49,200 bases of DNA from Clostridia bacterium (GCA_017533565.1 JAFXHU010000001.1:1-49200), one strand, 5' to 3'; counted from the first letter of the stretch, positions 1-8,343 are shown. Notes: generated by a model not told the origin, from the letters alone. Translations and numbers: made by a program.

Positions 1-388
1 GGGTCTTATCACCGTAACCGTAGTCGGACAAACGAATGCGGGCGCGTATAAGACGGGCGCAAGCTACACCCTCACCGACAGCGCGAACTACACCGTAAGC
101 GGCGCAATCGCGGAGCTTGACTGGTCCATCGCAAAGGTAGTTATCAACCTTGACGAGCTTACCTGGTCGGATCTTGAATTCACCTACGACGGCACCGAAA
201 AGAAGCCTACGCTTAACGTACCCGCAAAGTACGAGGGTCTTATCACCGTAACCGTAGTCGGACAAACGAATGCGGGCGCGTATAAGACGGGCGCAAGCTA
301 CACCCTCACCGACGGCGCGAACTACACCGTAAGCGGCACAATCGCGGAGCTTGACTGGTCTATCGCAAAGGTAGTTATCGACCTTTCG
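1..388 (+). repeat. 234-bp tandem repeat encoding 78-aa MBG units
   Basis: The stretch beginning at 1 recurs at 235, a period of 234 bp or 78 residues. Over the roughly 150 bp where two copies can be compared they differ at only four or five bases, several changing the residue (Ser/Gly, Ala/Thr, Asn/Asp). Such similarity means very recent duplication or ongoing gene conversion. The array continues out of the window to the left, so the copy number is unknown. Confidence 0.9.
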
Positions 389-2755
389 GGCGCAGATTGG
401 ATTGACGAAAGCTTCGTTTATAACGGAAATGCACAGGCACCCGTGCTTAATCTCCCGACGGGACTTCCCGATTTTGTAAAGGTTGCTTACACCTACTACA
501 AGGACGGCAACGAGGTACAGAGCGCAATCAACGCGGGCACCTACACCGCAAAGGTTGTTATCTCGCTTGACTTGACCGTAGCGGGCGTTGAGGATAATTA
601 CGAGCTTCGCCTTCCCACCGAAGCAATTCCCGACGTTACCTTTGAAATTGCAAAGGCTGACTACGATATGTCGGGCATCACCTTCGACGGCTTGACCGTT
701 GACTATAACGGACAGCTTCAGAGCGTATATATTTCGGGACAGCTTCCCGAGTTTATCACCGTAAGCTACACGGGCAACAACGTTAAGTACATCGGTACCT
801 ACACCGTAACCGCAAGCTTCACGGTTAACAGCGAAAATTACAACGATAACATCGACCCGATGACTGCGACGATTACCATTAACTTCGTGGCAAAGACCGA
901 GCACGTATTCGAGGACGATAAGGGCATCGTAGTACAGGTTAACTCCTCAAAGGTTCCCGCCGATAACGATTTCGTTGTAAATAACAATACTCACCTTTAC
1001 ACCAACGTAACTCTTCCCGACGGCAGAGAGGGTGTCGTTATCGTTGCATACGATATCTACTTTGCAAAGGAAGGAACACACCAGCCTATCGAGGACGATT
1101 TCAAGGTTAAAATCCGTATTCCCGAGGGCTACCGCACGGGCAAGACCCTCACCGTCGTATATATCACCGCCGACGGAGAGGTAGAGGAGATAGAGGCAAC
1201 CGTAGAGGGCGATTACGCGGTATTCGATACCACGCACTTCTCGGTTTACGGAATTGTGAGCCTCGGCGACACTATCGCACCCACTCCCGTAAAGGATACC
1301 GACCTTACCTGGATTTGGATTATTCTCGCACTTATTATAATCCTCCTTCTTATCGTGATTATCATTCTCCTTATCAAGCGTCACAAGGATGACGACGACG
1401 GCGAGCCTACCGATGACGAGCCTGTTGTTGCACCCGAGGGCGAGCCTGAAGCAGAGGAGGCTACCGAGGAAGCAGCCGAGGAAGAGCCTGCACCTGCTCC
1501 CGCCACGGAAGAACCCGCACCCGCAGAGGAGGAGCCTGCTCCCGTAGAGGAAGAGCCTGCACCCGCACCTGCGGAGGAAGAGCCTGCTCCCGTAGAGGAA
1601 GAGCCTGCACCCGCACCCGCGGAGGAAGAGCCTGCTCCCGCTACCGAGCCTGCACCTGCTCCCGCACCTGTTGTAATTCCTCTTGGCGAGCCTGACGAGG
1701 ACGGCACGAGAAGCGCTATCGTTGACGGCGTGGTCGTTTACGTACGTTACAGAAGCTCCTTTGAATCCAGACTTATCCAGTCGGATACCGAGATCCAGGA
1801 TTACTACACGATTATAAAGAACACGCTTCTTTCCTACAAGGGCGTGAAGGCAAGAGGAAGCTGGAACTTCGAGTCCTTCAATAAGGGCAGAGTACAGTGT
1901 GCAAAGATTAACGTAAAGGGTCGCGCACTCCTCGTTTACCTCGCTCTCGATCCGAAGGAATACAGCGAGTCGAAGTATCACTTCACCGATGCATCCGACA
2001 AGCCGAAGTTTGAAAGCGTTCCTATGCTTCTCAAGGTTAAGTCGGATAGATCGCTTAAGTACGCGCTTGAGCTTATCGAGGAAATGATGAACAAGCTTGA
2101 AATTCCGCAGGGCGACGTTCCCGGCACCGATTACCATATGCCTTACGAAACCACGGAGGAGCTTGCAAAGCGCGGACTTGTAAAGGTTATCCTTCCCACA
2201 GGTATGAAGCTTGACGAAAACTCCAACATCGTAAGAGTTGACGTCGGAGAGCTTCTTGACGGCTACGAGGCAAAGGAAAAGCCCGCACCCGCTGAAGAGC
2301 CTGCACCTGCACCCGTAGAGGAAGAGCCTGCTCCTGCACCCGTAGAGGAAGAGCCTGCTCCCGCAGAGGAAGAGCCTGCTCCCGCACCTGTTGAGGAGGA
2401 GGTTGCTCCCGCACCCGTTGAAGAACCCGTCCACGTTGACGCCGTAACCGCCGATGAGCTTCTCACCGACGAGGAAGCGGAAGCGCAGATAGAGGTTGTT
2501 CACGCTACCGTAAAGCACACGGGCAAGCTCGTTGAAATCAACGTTGACACCATCTGCGAGAACTTCGAGGACGGCGAAACGGTTGACATCGACGCACTCA
2601 AGGAAAAGAGACTTATCAATAAGAACGCAGGCAGAATTAAGGTTCTCGCTCGCGGCACTATGACAAAGTCGCTTACCGTAATTGCATCTAAATTCTCGCT
2701 CCAGGCGGTTAAGATGATTACCCTTGCGGGCGGAAAAGCCGAGATTGAAGACTGA
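2..2755 (+). CDS. MBG-repeat surface protein with TM anchor and L15-like cytoplasmic tail (5' end missing)
   Basis: The reading frame is open from the window edge, so the N-terminus lies upstream. Order seen: beta-rich MBG/YDG-type repeats (nt 2-900; motifs such as FTYDGTEKKPTL and NAGTYTAKVV), a beta-rich segment (900-1260), one membrane helix (1309-1374, WIWIILALIIILLLIVIIIL) with a basic stop-transfer RHK, then a long tail. The tail has Pro/Ala/Glu repeats (1440-1670), a globular domain (1680-2130, containing SYKGVKARGSW and YLALDPKEY, a domain I have seen attached to many clostridial proteins), more Pro/Ala/Glu repeats (2280-2430) and a final domain (2510-2752). The final domain matches the C-terminal half of ribosomal protein L15 (INVDTI, VDIDALKEKRLI, KVLARGTMTKSLTV, AGGKAEIE). 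By topology the repeats are outside and the tail inside the cell. The MBG repeats suggest an adhesin or surface scaffold role. A clear terminator follows. Confidence 0.85.
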   Translation, partial: GLITVTVVGQTNAGAYKTGASYTLTDSANYTVSGAIAELDWSIAKVVINLDELTWSDLEFTYDGTEKKPTLNVPAKYEGLITVTVVGQTNAGAYKTGASYTLTDGANYTVSGTIAELDWSIAKVVIDLSGADWIDESFVYNGNAQAPVLNLPTGLPDFVKVAYTYYKDGNEVQSAINAGTYTAKVVISLDLTVAGVEDNYELRLPTEAIPDVTFEIAKADYDMSGITFDGLTVDYNGQLQSVYISGQLPEFITVSYTGNNVKYIGTYTVTASFTVNSENYNDNIDPMTATITINFVAKTEHVFEDDKGIVVQVNSSKVPADNDFVVNNNTHLYTNVTLPDGREGVVIVAYDIYFAKEGTHQPIEDDFKVKIRIPEGYRTGKTLTVVYITADGEVEEIEATVEGDYAVFDTTHFSVYGIVSLGDTIAPTPVKDTDLTWIWIILALIIILLLIVIIILLIKRHKDDDDGEPTDDEPVVAPEGEPEAEEATEEAAEEEPAPAPATEEPAPAEEEPAPVEEEPAPAPAEEEPAPVEEEPAPAPAEEEPAPATEPAPAPAPVVIPLGEPDEDGTRSAIVDGVVVYVRYRSSFESRLIQSDTEIQDYYTIIKNTLLSYKGVKARGSWNFESFNKGRVQCAKINVKGRALLVYLALDPKEYSESKYHFTDASDKPKFESVPMLLKVKSDRSLKYALELIEEMMNKLEIPQGDVPGTDYHMPYETTEELAKRGLVKVILPTGMKLDENSNIVRVDVGELLDGYEAKEKPAPAEEPAPAPVEEEPAPAPVEEEPAPAEEEPAPAPVEEEVAPAPVEEPVHVDAVTADELLTDEEAEAQIEVVHATVKHTGKLVEINVDTICENFEDGETVDIDALKEKRLINKNAGRIKVLARGTMTKSLTVIASKFSLQAVKMITLAGGKAEIED

Positions 2756-2786
2756 TTTTGGCATAAACGCAATTAAAAAAAACTAA

Positions 2787-2822
2787 AAAAGGAAGAGGTA
2801 CCCTCGGGTGCCTCTTTCTTAA
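2787..2822 (+). terminator. Rho-independent terminator of the surface-protein gene
   Basis: An 8-bp stem (GAGGTACC / GGTGCCTC, one G-U pair) with a CTCG loop is followed by TTTCTT, about 40 bases after the stop codon. An A-rich tract precedes it. Confidence 0.85.
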
Positions 2823-2830
2823 TTTATAAA

Positions 2831-3310
2831 GCCCTCTCCCCCGAGAATGGTGTCAGAGTTGTGTGATAACTCGTCGGATAAGGTTCTTTGCCTTCTCTTG
2901 TGAGAGAAGGTGTCACCGCAGGTGACGGATGAGTAGTCCCCGCCTTGGCACATAAGAGCCTTGTAGCGCAACCCATTGCTCTGCGTAACATCCCGCTAAC
3001 GCCTCATTCGTCATACTCGCTTCGTTCGTATGCCACCTTCCCCCACCGGGGAAGGCTTACCCCCCCGCACAAAGCTTGTACATCAAGCCTTCTCCTTGGA
3101 GAAGGGGGACCGCTTGCGGTGGATGAGGTTCTTTGCCTTCTCTTGCGAGAGAATGGGGACGAGAGCTGCAAGTAACTCGTCGGATGAGGCGCCCCCGCCT
3201 CGCCCCGCAGAGAGCCAAATCCTGCGTCACCTTGAGCGCAGTCGAAATTTTGCTCCCCCGCGAGCAAAATCAAGGAGCGATTTTTCGCTCCGCAGGGGTC
3301 TTGCCTTGAA
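2831..3310. repeat. Cluster of degenerate palindromic intergenic repeats
   Basis: No gene is supported in this 630-bp gap. It is filled with short units of one recurring type: a hairpin like CTTCTCTTGTGAGAGAAG, a run like GTGTCACCGCAGGTGAC, then CGGATGAGG. Recognisable units lie near 2885-2934, 3003-3060 (opposite orientation), 3090-3130 and 3131-3190, and 3228-3280 holds a CTTGAGCGCAGTCGAA motif. They resemble the REP/MITE-like sequences common between genes of gut Clostridia. Short frames on both strands here are by-products of the GC-rich repeats. Confidence 0.6.
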
Positions 3311-3351
3311 AGATGCGCTAAAAGACAGTCTAACGTCATACCAACTCAAAG

Positions 3352-3379
3352 AAAAAAAGCGGGAGCAAAAGCTCCCGCT
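3352..3379 (-). terminator. Terminator of the 3391-3885 gene
   Basis: A perfect 9-bp stem AGCGGGAGC / GCTCCCGCT with a 4-base loop. Read on the minus strand it is followed by a run of T (the A tract 3352-3357), just past the stop codon of the minus-strand gene. Confidence 0.85.
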
Positions 3380-3390
3380 ATACCTTAAAA

Positions 3391-3885
3391 TCAAAACTCT
3401 GACAAGGCGATTGCAACAATACATAAAACGATAATAAGGCTCGCAATTGCCAAAACAACCGAAAAAACAAACGCCGCAAGATTGTAAAGCGTATATTTGA
3501 TTTTCACCCGCTTTATTAACAACAAAGCAAGATAGGAAATGATAAACAACGGCACCAAAGCATAAATCGAATACCACGAAACAGTGTACAAGATATTTAA
3601 AAATGAATTCAATTCAACGTCACTTGTGTAAATAGCGATTGAAATCGGTACAATCACTGCCGCCAAAACTGTCAAAGCATTAAGCACCGTCAAATAAATT
3701 TTAAAGCCGTCAAGCTTAAAGCTTGCCTTAATATTTGCCTTACACTCCTTTAACACGGCTTTTTGCTCGCTCGGCTCGCAGTCGGAGAGCTTAACCGTCA
3801 ATCCGTCGGAAAGGCTTTTTCTCGCATCCGCATCCGCAACGCGAAAATAAAGCGCATTGTAAAGAAAAAAGTCGATTTTTCTCAT
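3391..3885 (-). CDS. Hypothetical three-TM membrane protein
   Basis: 164 residues, unrecognised family. The first 65 residues are soluble and charged. Three hydrophobic helices follow at about 68-87 (TVLNALTVLAAVIVPISIAI), 107-127 (YSIYALVPLFIISYLALLLI) and 137-162 (AAFVFSVVLAIASLIIVLCI). The start ATG sits behind a good GGAGGA ribosome site, with a consensus promoter and a strong terminator, so this is a single-gene transcription unit. Codon use is more AT-rich than the neighbouring housekeeping genes. No function is suggested. Confidence 0.75.
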   Translation of the reverse strand: MRKIDFFLYNALYFRVADADARKSLSDGLTVKLSDCEPSEQKAVLKECKANIKASFKLDGFKIYLTVLNALTVLAAVIVPISIAIYTSDVELNSFLNILYTVSWYSIYALVPLFIISYLALLLIKRVKIKYTLYNLAAFVFSVVLAIASLIIVLCIVAIALSEF

Positions 3886-3916
3886 AAAGTCCTCCCGAAT
3901 TATGATTTACGTAAAA

Positions 3917-3945
3917 ATTATAACAAAAAATCGGCTTTTCGTCAA
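3917..3945 (-). promoter_or_regulatory. Sigma-A promoter of the 3391-3885 gene
   Basis: On the minus strand: TTGACG, 17-bp spacer, TATAAT. It lies about 35 bp upstream of the start codon. Confidence 0.8.
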
Positions 3946-4100
3946 TGCTTTTCACCGTATCACCCTACGCGAGTTACCGATAGGGGTATTGGTTTTTTTA
4001 ATACACGGCTACCGAAATGCCCGCAATGCAACCGTGTAATATAGCGAAAGTCTAAAAAACAACCGCAAAGCACCGATACGGCAGGGAAGGCTTCGCAAAA

Positions 4101-4129
4101 CAAAAAGGGGAAAGCTTCGCTCTCCCCTT
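4101..4129 (-). terminator. Terminator of the 4134-4988 gene
   Basis: An 11-bp stem (AAGGGGAGAGC / GCTTTCCCCTT on the minus strand, one mismatch) with a 3-base loop and a T5 run, directly after the stop codon. Confidence 0.85.
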
Positions 4130-4133
4130 GCGC

Positions 4134-4988
4134 TTATTTGACTCTTACGGTGTATGCTCCGCCGCACACGCTCGCGTAAACGAGGTCGTTTTCAAGCTCC
4201 AAATCCCCGCCTGAAAAAAGCTCGCGCACCTCGGAGGGCGAAAGCTCCAGCTCGTGCAACACCCTTGTAAGCTGCTTTTTTATATTGCGGCTGCGGTGAG
4301 TTGAAATATGCACCCCGTCGCGCAAAATATTCGTTTCAAATTCGCCGCCCGCGGTCCTTTGCGACCGAATTTCAAGACCGCCCGAAAGCTCGATTTCCTC
4401 AAAATCAAGCTCCAAAACCGTCCTTTTAAGCTCAATACGGTATTCGTCGCGCCCCTCCGCGGTTTTGTGTATGCTGACTCTGCATTCGGGGTAATCGCCG
4501 TTAAAATCCGCACCCGAAACAATCTTTTCAATCTCGTCGGTCGGCACTTCAAAATACGAAAGCGTATCCGCCACGGTGCAAAGACCGCCCTGTGTCCGTC
4601 CGCGATATGTGCAAATCTCGTCGGGGTTTGTGGTCTGGTCGCGCATCCAGTCAAGCTCGGGCAGCCCCGCCTCGGCATAAACGTAAACCCTTACCCTGTT
4701 TTGCTCCATCGGGACGAGCCGTATGCTGTTTCCCGCGGAAAGGGTGGTAAAATCGCGGCGCGAAAAGCGCCCTACGTCGCGGACCCTGCATCTTGAAATG
4801 CTTACCGCGCGGTAAAGGAATATATTTGAAAAAATAATCGCCGCCACCATCGCCGCCATAAGCGGGTAGAGCCGCGCCATTCCCTCGGCATACGGGTTGT
4901 AAATTATTGCAAGCACGAGGATAATTACAAACGGCACCTCGGTAAGATACATATAAAACGGCGTTGAAAAAAAGGAAATTCGCTTCAT
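4134..4988 (-). CDS. Hypothetical protein with two N-terminal TM helices
   Basis: 284 residues. A TTG start 12 bases further upstream would add four residues, but the ribosome site GGAGGGG lies inside that extension, so the ATG at 4988 (MKRISFFSTPFY) is preferred. Two membrane helices (about 14-31 and 40-60) precede a roughly 220-residue cytoplasmic domain of alternating strands and charged loops, with no motif I recognise. The layout resembles membrane-tethered PH-like proteins, but that is only a guess. It is a single-gene unit with its own promoter and terminator. Confidence 0.7.
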   Translation of the reverse strand: MKRISFFSTPFYMYLTEVPFVIILVLAIIYNPYAEGMARLYPLMAAMVAAIIFSNIFLYRAVSISRCRVRDVGRFSRRDFTTLSAGNSIRLVPMEQNRVRVYVYAEAGLPELDWMRDQTTNPDEICTYRGRTQGGLCTVADTLSYFEVPTDEIEKIVSGADFNGDYPECRVSIHKTAEGRDEYRIELKRTVLELDFEEIELSGGLEIRSQRTAGGEFETNILRDGVHISTHRSRNIKKQLTRVLHELELSPSEVRELFSGGDLELENDLVYASVCGGAYTVRVK

Positions 4989-5013
4989 TTTCCCCTCCAA
5001 AAAAATCTACTCT

Positions 5014-5042
5014 ATTATAGCATATCCGTCTTAACTTTGCAA
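5014..5042 (-). promoter_or_regulatory. Sigma-A promoter of the 4134-4988 gene
   Basis: Minus strand: TTGCAA, 17-bp spacer ending in the extended -10 TGC, then TATAAT, about 26 bp before the start codon. Confidence 0.8.
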
Positions 5043-5124
5043 GAGGGGGACACGGGTAAATTTCGCGGCCCAAAAATCTTTACATTCTTGACACAAAGGA
5101 TACGGGGAGATGTAATAAGAATGT

Positions 5125-5158
5125 AAAAAAACAAAGCCCGTGAAAATCACAGGGCTTT
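5125..5158 (-). terminator. Terminator of the XRE regulator gene
   Basis: Hairpin AAAGCCC-GTGA / TCAC-GGGCTTT, followed on the minus strand by a T-rich run (the A tract 5125-5131). Confidence 0.8.
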
Positions 5159-5180
5159 GAAAAATTAAAATCCGATGCCT

Positions 5181-5789
5181 TTATTTTTTTAAAATCTTTT
5201 TGCACCAGGTGCGCTTATTGCATTTGGGGCACTTTAAATAACGGGTTGTTCCCGCGTGCATTGCATTAAGCGCCTGCGAGTAGGTAGGTATAATTTCCTC
5301 ACCGCAATTCTTGCACTTATATGCACCAACACTTACCTCAAGCTTTAATGCATAGAAGCAGGGAATCAGAAATACAACCACAATCCCGATAACTGCAACC
5401 GCCTGCCATATTCCCTCGGGAATTACAAATGCCGCAATCGCACACCCTGCCAAAAGACCGATTATGGATACAGTCATAATTGCCCACATCGCACTCCAAA
5501 TTGTCTTGTTTTTTCTCTCCAATTCCTTTGCCATTTCAAGCAAAAGCTCTTCGTTCCTTTTCTCGTTGTTTTCCATATTGATTTTCTCCCCGTTTAATAA
5601 ATCGTTTACACTGATGCAAAGAATGTCGCAAAGCTCAAGCATAATGGAGGTATCCGGCATTGCAATGCCTCTTTCCCACTTTGACACCGCCTTGTCGGTG
5701 ATGCCGAGCCTATCGGCAAGCTGCATCTGCGTCAAGCCTCTTTCCTTTCTTTGCTCTTGAATGAATTTTCCTATTTTTATTTGATCCAT
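5181..5789 (-). CDS. XRE-family regulator with TM pair and C-terminal zinc ribbon
   Basis: 202 residues from the ATG (MDQIKIGKF) that sits 6 bases after AGGAGG; an in-frame ATG 18 bases earlier overlaps the region before that site and is rejected. Residues 4-58 form a classic XRE helix-turn-helix (LTQMQLADRLGITDKAVSKWERG). After a charged linker there are two membrane helices (about 95-118 and 124-145). The end has two CxxC knuckles (CKNCGEE and CPKCNKR) that should bind zinc. Membrane-bound XRE proteins of this build are common in Firmicutes and usually act as local or autoregulated repressors. Repeats suitable for an operator lie just upstream of the promoter region. Confidence 0.85.
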   Translation of the reverse strand: MDQIKIGKFIQEQRKERGLTQMQLADRLGITDKAVSKWERGIAMPDTSIMLELCDILCISVNDLLNGEKINMENNEKRNEELLLEMAKELERKNKTIWSAMWAIMTVSIIGLLAGCAIAAFVIPEGIWQAVAVIGIVVVFLIPCFYALKLEVSVGAYKCKNCGEEIIPTYSQALNAMHAGTTRYLKCPKCNKRTWCKKILKK

Positions 5790-5833
5790 CGTAGCCTCCT
5801 TTCGCATACAGTATAACCGATATCGCGGAAAAA

Positions 5834-5876
5834 GTACACCTACCGTTGGTTTACCGGGGAAAAATAAACCCTACGG
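5834..5876 (-). promoter_or_regulatory. Possible operator repeats upstream of the XRE gene
   Basis: Two related blocks, GTACACCTACCG (5834-5845) and TAAACCCTACGG (5865-5876), lie upstream of a TATACT-like -10 at about 5810-5815 (minus strand). They could bind the XRE protein itself. The -35 is poor and the repeats are imperfect. Confidence 0.35.
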
Positions 5877-5922
5877 AGAAAAAATTTAATCAAAGCCTTT
5901 GCTTTTTTCTATAAATCGCGCC

Positions 5923-6573
5923 TTATTTAAGCCGTGCAAGCCTCGCGGTGTTTGCGATAACGATCAGGGTAGCTTCGGAGTCAAGCAGCTCCTCGGGGTT
6001 TACGTCAACGCTGACCCTGCCGTGCCTTTTGAGCGCGACGATATTTATGCCGTATTTTTTACGTAAATTAAGCTCGATAAGGTTTTTGCCGCACCACTCC
6101 GCCTTCACTCCGATTTCAACAATCGACACGTCCTGCGAAAGCGAAAGCATATCCACAAAGCCCGAGCTTAACAGATTTTTCGCAAGGCGTATTCCCGACT
6201 CGTTCTCGGGGAAAACCACCTGATCCGCGCCAACGCGAAGCAAAATTCTCTGGTGCATTTCGTTTGCGCATTTCGCGATAACCGTCTTGACGCCCGCCTC
6301 CTTCGATAGGGTGATTGCCATAACGCTCGCCTCGAGGTTGCCCGCCATACATACGATAACCGTGTCGATATTTCCGATACCGAGCCGTTCTATAACCTCC
6401 GCATCGGTTACGTCGGCGCATTTACAAACGGGAAGGTACGCCGCCGCGTCGTTGACGATTTTTTGATCGGTATCGACGGCAATAACCTCCATACCGTTTT
6501 CTACAAGCTCCCTTGCCACGGCTGCGCCGTATCTTCCAAGTCCAAAGACCGCATAGGTTTTGTTGATTTTCAT
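5923..6573 (-). CDS. ktrA: Potassium uptake regulatory subunit KtrA/TrkA
   Basis: 216 residues: an N-terminal RCK_N Rossmann domain with the GxGxxG nucleotide loop (GLGRYG, residues 11-16) and acidic VDTD at the end of the second strand, followed by an RCK_C/TrkA_C domain from about residue 135. In this family the ring binds ATP/ADP, often c-di-AMP in Firmicutes, and gates the partner channel. The ribosome site AAGGAG is 6-7 bases before ATG. The gene starts 12 bp after the stop of the channel gene and is cotranscribed with it. Length and motifs are normal. Confidence 0.93.
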   Translation of the reverse strand: MKINKTYAVFGLGRYGAAVARELVENGMEVIAVDTDQKIVNDAAAYLPVCKCADVTDAEVIERLGIGNIDTVIVCMAGNLEASVMAITLSKEAGVKTVIAKCANEMHQRILLRVGADQVVFPENESGIRLAKNLLSSGFVDMLSLSQDVSIVEIGVKAEWCGKNLIELNLRKKYGINIVALKRHGRVSVDVNPEELLDSEATLIVIANTARLARLK

Positions 6574-6585
6574 AGCAATTCTCCT

Positions 6586-7947
6586 TTATCCAATGCTGAT
6601 ATCCTCGGTCGGCTCGGATATCAGGTTTTGTGCTTCGCTCTTGCTTCCGAGTGCAATTGCAAGCGAAATCGGCCCGACTCTGCCGAAATACATCGTAACG
6701 GTAATTATAAGCTTACCAAATGTGCCAAGGCTCGGCGTAAGATTTCGTGAAAGTCCTACCGTTGCCGTCGCACTTACCGCCTCGTAAACCGCATCGACGG
6801 CAGACGCCTCGCCCGTAGCCAAAAGCAAAACGGTTGAAATTACGCAAATCGAAAGAAAGGCAACCGAGGCGGCAACCGCCTTTTTAACCGAGTCCTCCGA
6901 AATGCGGCGGGAAAACAGCGTCGCGCTGTTCTTGTTTTTTATAGTCGCAAGCGCCGAGCAGAAAAGCACGGCAACGGTCACGGTTTTCATACCTCCCGCA
7001 GTTCCGACGGGAGAGCCGCCCACCGCCATAAGAATAACCGAAACCGCCGCGGAGGCGTCCGTAAGATTTTCCTGTGCAACCGTGGCAAAGCCCGCCGTCC
7101 TCGTCGTAACCGACTGGAAAAACGAAACCTGTATTTTATCGAACAGCGACATATCCCCGATTGTAAGCGGATTATTGTACTCGAAAATGAAAATCAGCAC
7201 CCCGCCGATAAGGATAAGAGCCGCGGTAACCGAAATTGCAATCTTGCTTTGAAGCGAAAGGTGCTTAAGCACCCACTTTCTCCCCTGCGAGCGCATTTTT
7301 AAAATGCGAAGTATATCCCACCAAACGATGTAGCCGATGCCTCCGAGAATTATAAGAGTGGAGGTAACCGCGTTTACAAGCGGGTTTGTCGCATAGCTGC
7401 AAAGGCTGTCCTCTGCGATAATGTCGATTCCCGCGTTGCAAAAGGCGGAAACCGAATTAAATACCGATATCCAAATGCCCCTCGCGCCGAAATCGGGAAT
7501 GAAAACGAGCATATAAAGAATTGCGCCGATGCCCTCGACCGCCAGCGTGCCGAAAAGCACCTTCTTTACGAATTTCGTAAGACCCGCCATTGTGTTAAGG
7601 TTGAACGCATCCTGAATGAGAAGGCGGTCGCCGATGCCCATTTTCTTGTTTAAGAGGAGCATAAGCCCCGACATTATCGTAATAATACCGAGTCCGCCGA
7701 TTTGTATTAAAAGAAGGATTACGACCTGCCCGAAAATGCTCCAGGTGCTAACCGTCGGCAGGGTCACAAGCCCCGTTACGCAGGTTGACGTCGTTGCCGT
7801 AAACAGGGCGTCGAGATAGGGTACTGCCTCGCCGCTTGCCGAGCTAAAGGGCAGAGCAAGAAGCGCGCTTCCAACAAGAATGGTTACAAGGAAGCTTAAC
7901 AGTATAATTTGTGTTGTTGAAGGTGTGAATTTCTTTTTTTTGACCAT
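6586..7947 (-). CDS. ktrB: Potassium transporter KtrB/TrkH family
   Basis: 453 residues, an integral membrane protein made of four M1-P-M2 units. The four pore loops are visible: TTSTCVTGL (about 52-60), SAFCNAGID, TTRTAGFAT and GGSPVGTAGGMKT, each with the conserved filter glycine. It forms the K+ (possibly Na+-coupled) pore that KtrA gates at the cytoplasmic face. The start ATG follows AGAGGG. It heads a two-gene operon with ktrA and has a consensus promoter. I see no clear c-di-AMP riboswitch in the short leader. Confidence 0.93.
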   Translation of the reverse strand: MVKKKKFTPSTTQIILLSFLVTILVGSALLALPFSSASGEAVPYLDALFTATTSTCVTGLVTLPTVSTWSIFGQVVILLLIQIGGLGIITIMSGLMLLLNKKMGIGDRLLIQDAFNLNTMAGLTKFVKKVLFGTLAVEGIGAILYMLVFIPDFGARGIWISVFNSVSAFCNAGIDIIAEDSLCSYATNPLVNAVTSTLIILGGIGYIVWWDILRILKMRSQGRKWVLKHLSLQSKIAISVTAALILIGGVLIFIFEYNNPLTIGDMSLFDKIQVSFFQSVTTRTAGFATVAQENLTDASAAVSVILMAVGGSPVGTAGGMKTVTVAVLFCSALATIKNKNSATLFSRRISEDSVKKAVAASVAFLSICVISTVLLLATGEASAVDAVYEAVSATATVGLSRNLTPSLGTFGKLIITVTMYFGRVGPISLAIALGSKSEAQNLISEPTEDISIG

Positions 7948-8025
7948 AAAGCTTTCCCTCTAAAAAAGCATAAAGGAACCAAACACTTCACAGACAGCCG
8001 GCTCCTCACATTTATTCGTATATAT

Positions 8026-8054
8026 ATTATAGCACGTTCCTTTCCGCTTGTCAA
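8026..8054 (-). promoter_or_regulatory. Sigma-A promoter of the ktrBA operon
   Basis: Minus strand: TTGACA, exactly 17 bp, TATAAT, about 78 bp upstream of the ktrB start. Confidence 0.88.
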
Positions 8055-8159
8055 GAAAAAAGAAAACGTCGGGCAATGGCGGAAAATAAAAGCAAGCCGC
8101 AATGCTCCAAAACGCCTCGGATAACCAAAAGGATACCACCCACCAAGCAAAAAGATAAC

Positions 8160-8227
8160 GGCACCCACCAAAATGATGGATGCCATAGAACCACAGGGGT
8201 GGTTTCTGATTATCTCTTAGAGAACTG
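8160..8227. repeat. 68-bp direct repeat, outer copy (copy of rpsI 3' end and terminator)
   Basis: Matches 8348-8415 at 67 of 68 positions. Read on the minus strand it reproduces the last codons and stop of rpsI, the 6-bp AACCAC/GTGGTT hairpin and the rpsI terminator stem. It has no rpsI body in front of it. It may be a tandem duplication or a leftover attachment site. Confidence 0.9.
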
Positions 8228-8233
8228 TTCGAG

Positions 8234-8268
8234 CGTTAAAAAAACAGTCTAAATGACTGTTTTTAGCG
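8234..8268. terminator. Bidirectional hairpin between the rpsI-end repeats
   Basis: AAAACAGTC / GACTGTTTT stem (9 bp), 5-base loop, A and T runs on both sides, so it could stop transcription in either direction. The flanks (CGTTAAA / TTTAGCG) extend the symmetry imperfectly. Confidence 0.55.
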
Positions 8269-8343
8269 AGAACGCCGAAGCTGTGCTTTGGCGGCCTCGG
8301 AACGAGGCGGGATAATCAAAATCCACCCCATAGCTATAAAAGA

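Noticed and set aside
1-388. CRISPR-like array
   Set aside because: The repeats are 234 bp, in frame and coding; there are no spacers.
947-2764. 605-codon open frame on the minus strand under the surface protein
   Set aside because: It mirrors the low-complexity Pro/Ala/Glu repeats and strand-rich coding of the real plus-strand gene. The product is a Cys/Arg/Leu repeat without start signals or domains.
2831-3434. Short frames on both strands between the surface protein and the membrane-protein gene
   Set aside because: They translate the palindromic repeat units and contain no consistent protein features.
7948-8025. c-di-AMP (ydaO) riboswitch before ktrB
   Set aside because: The leader between the promoter and the start codon is only about 70 nt and shows no ydaO-type conserved core.
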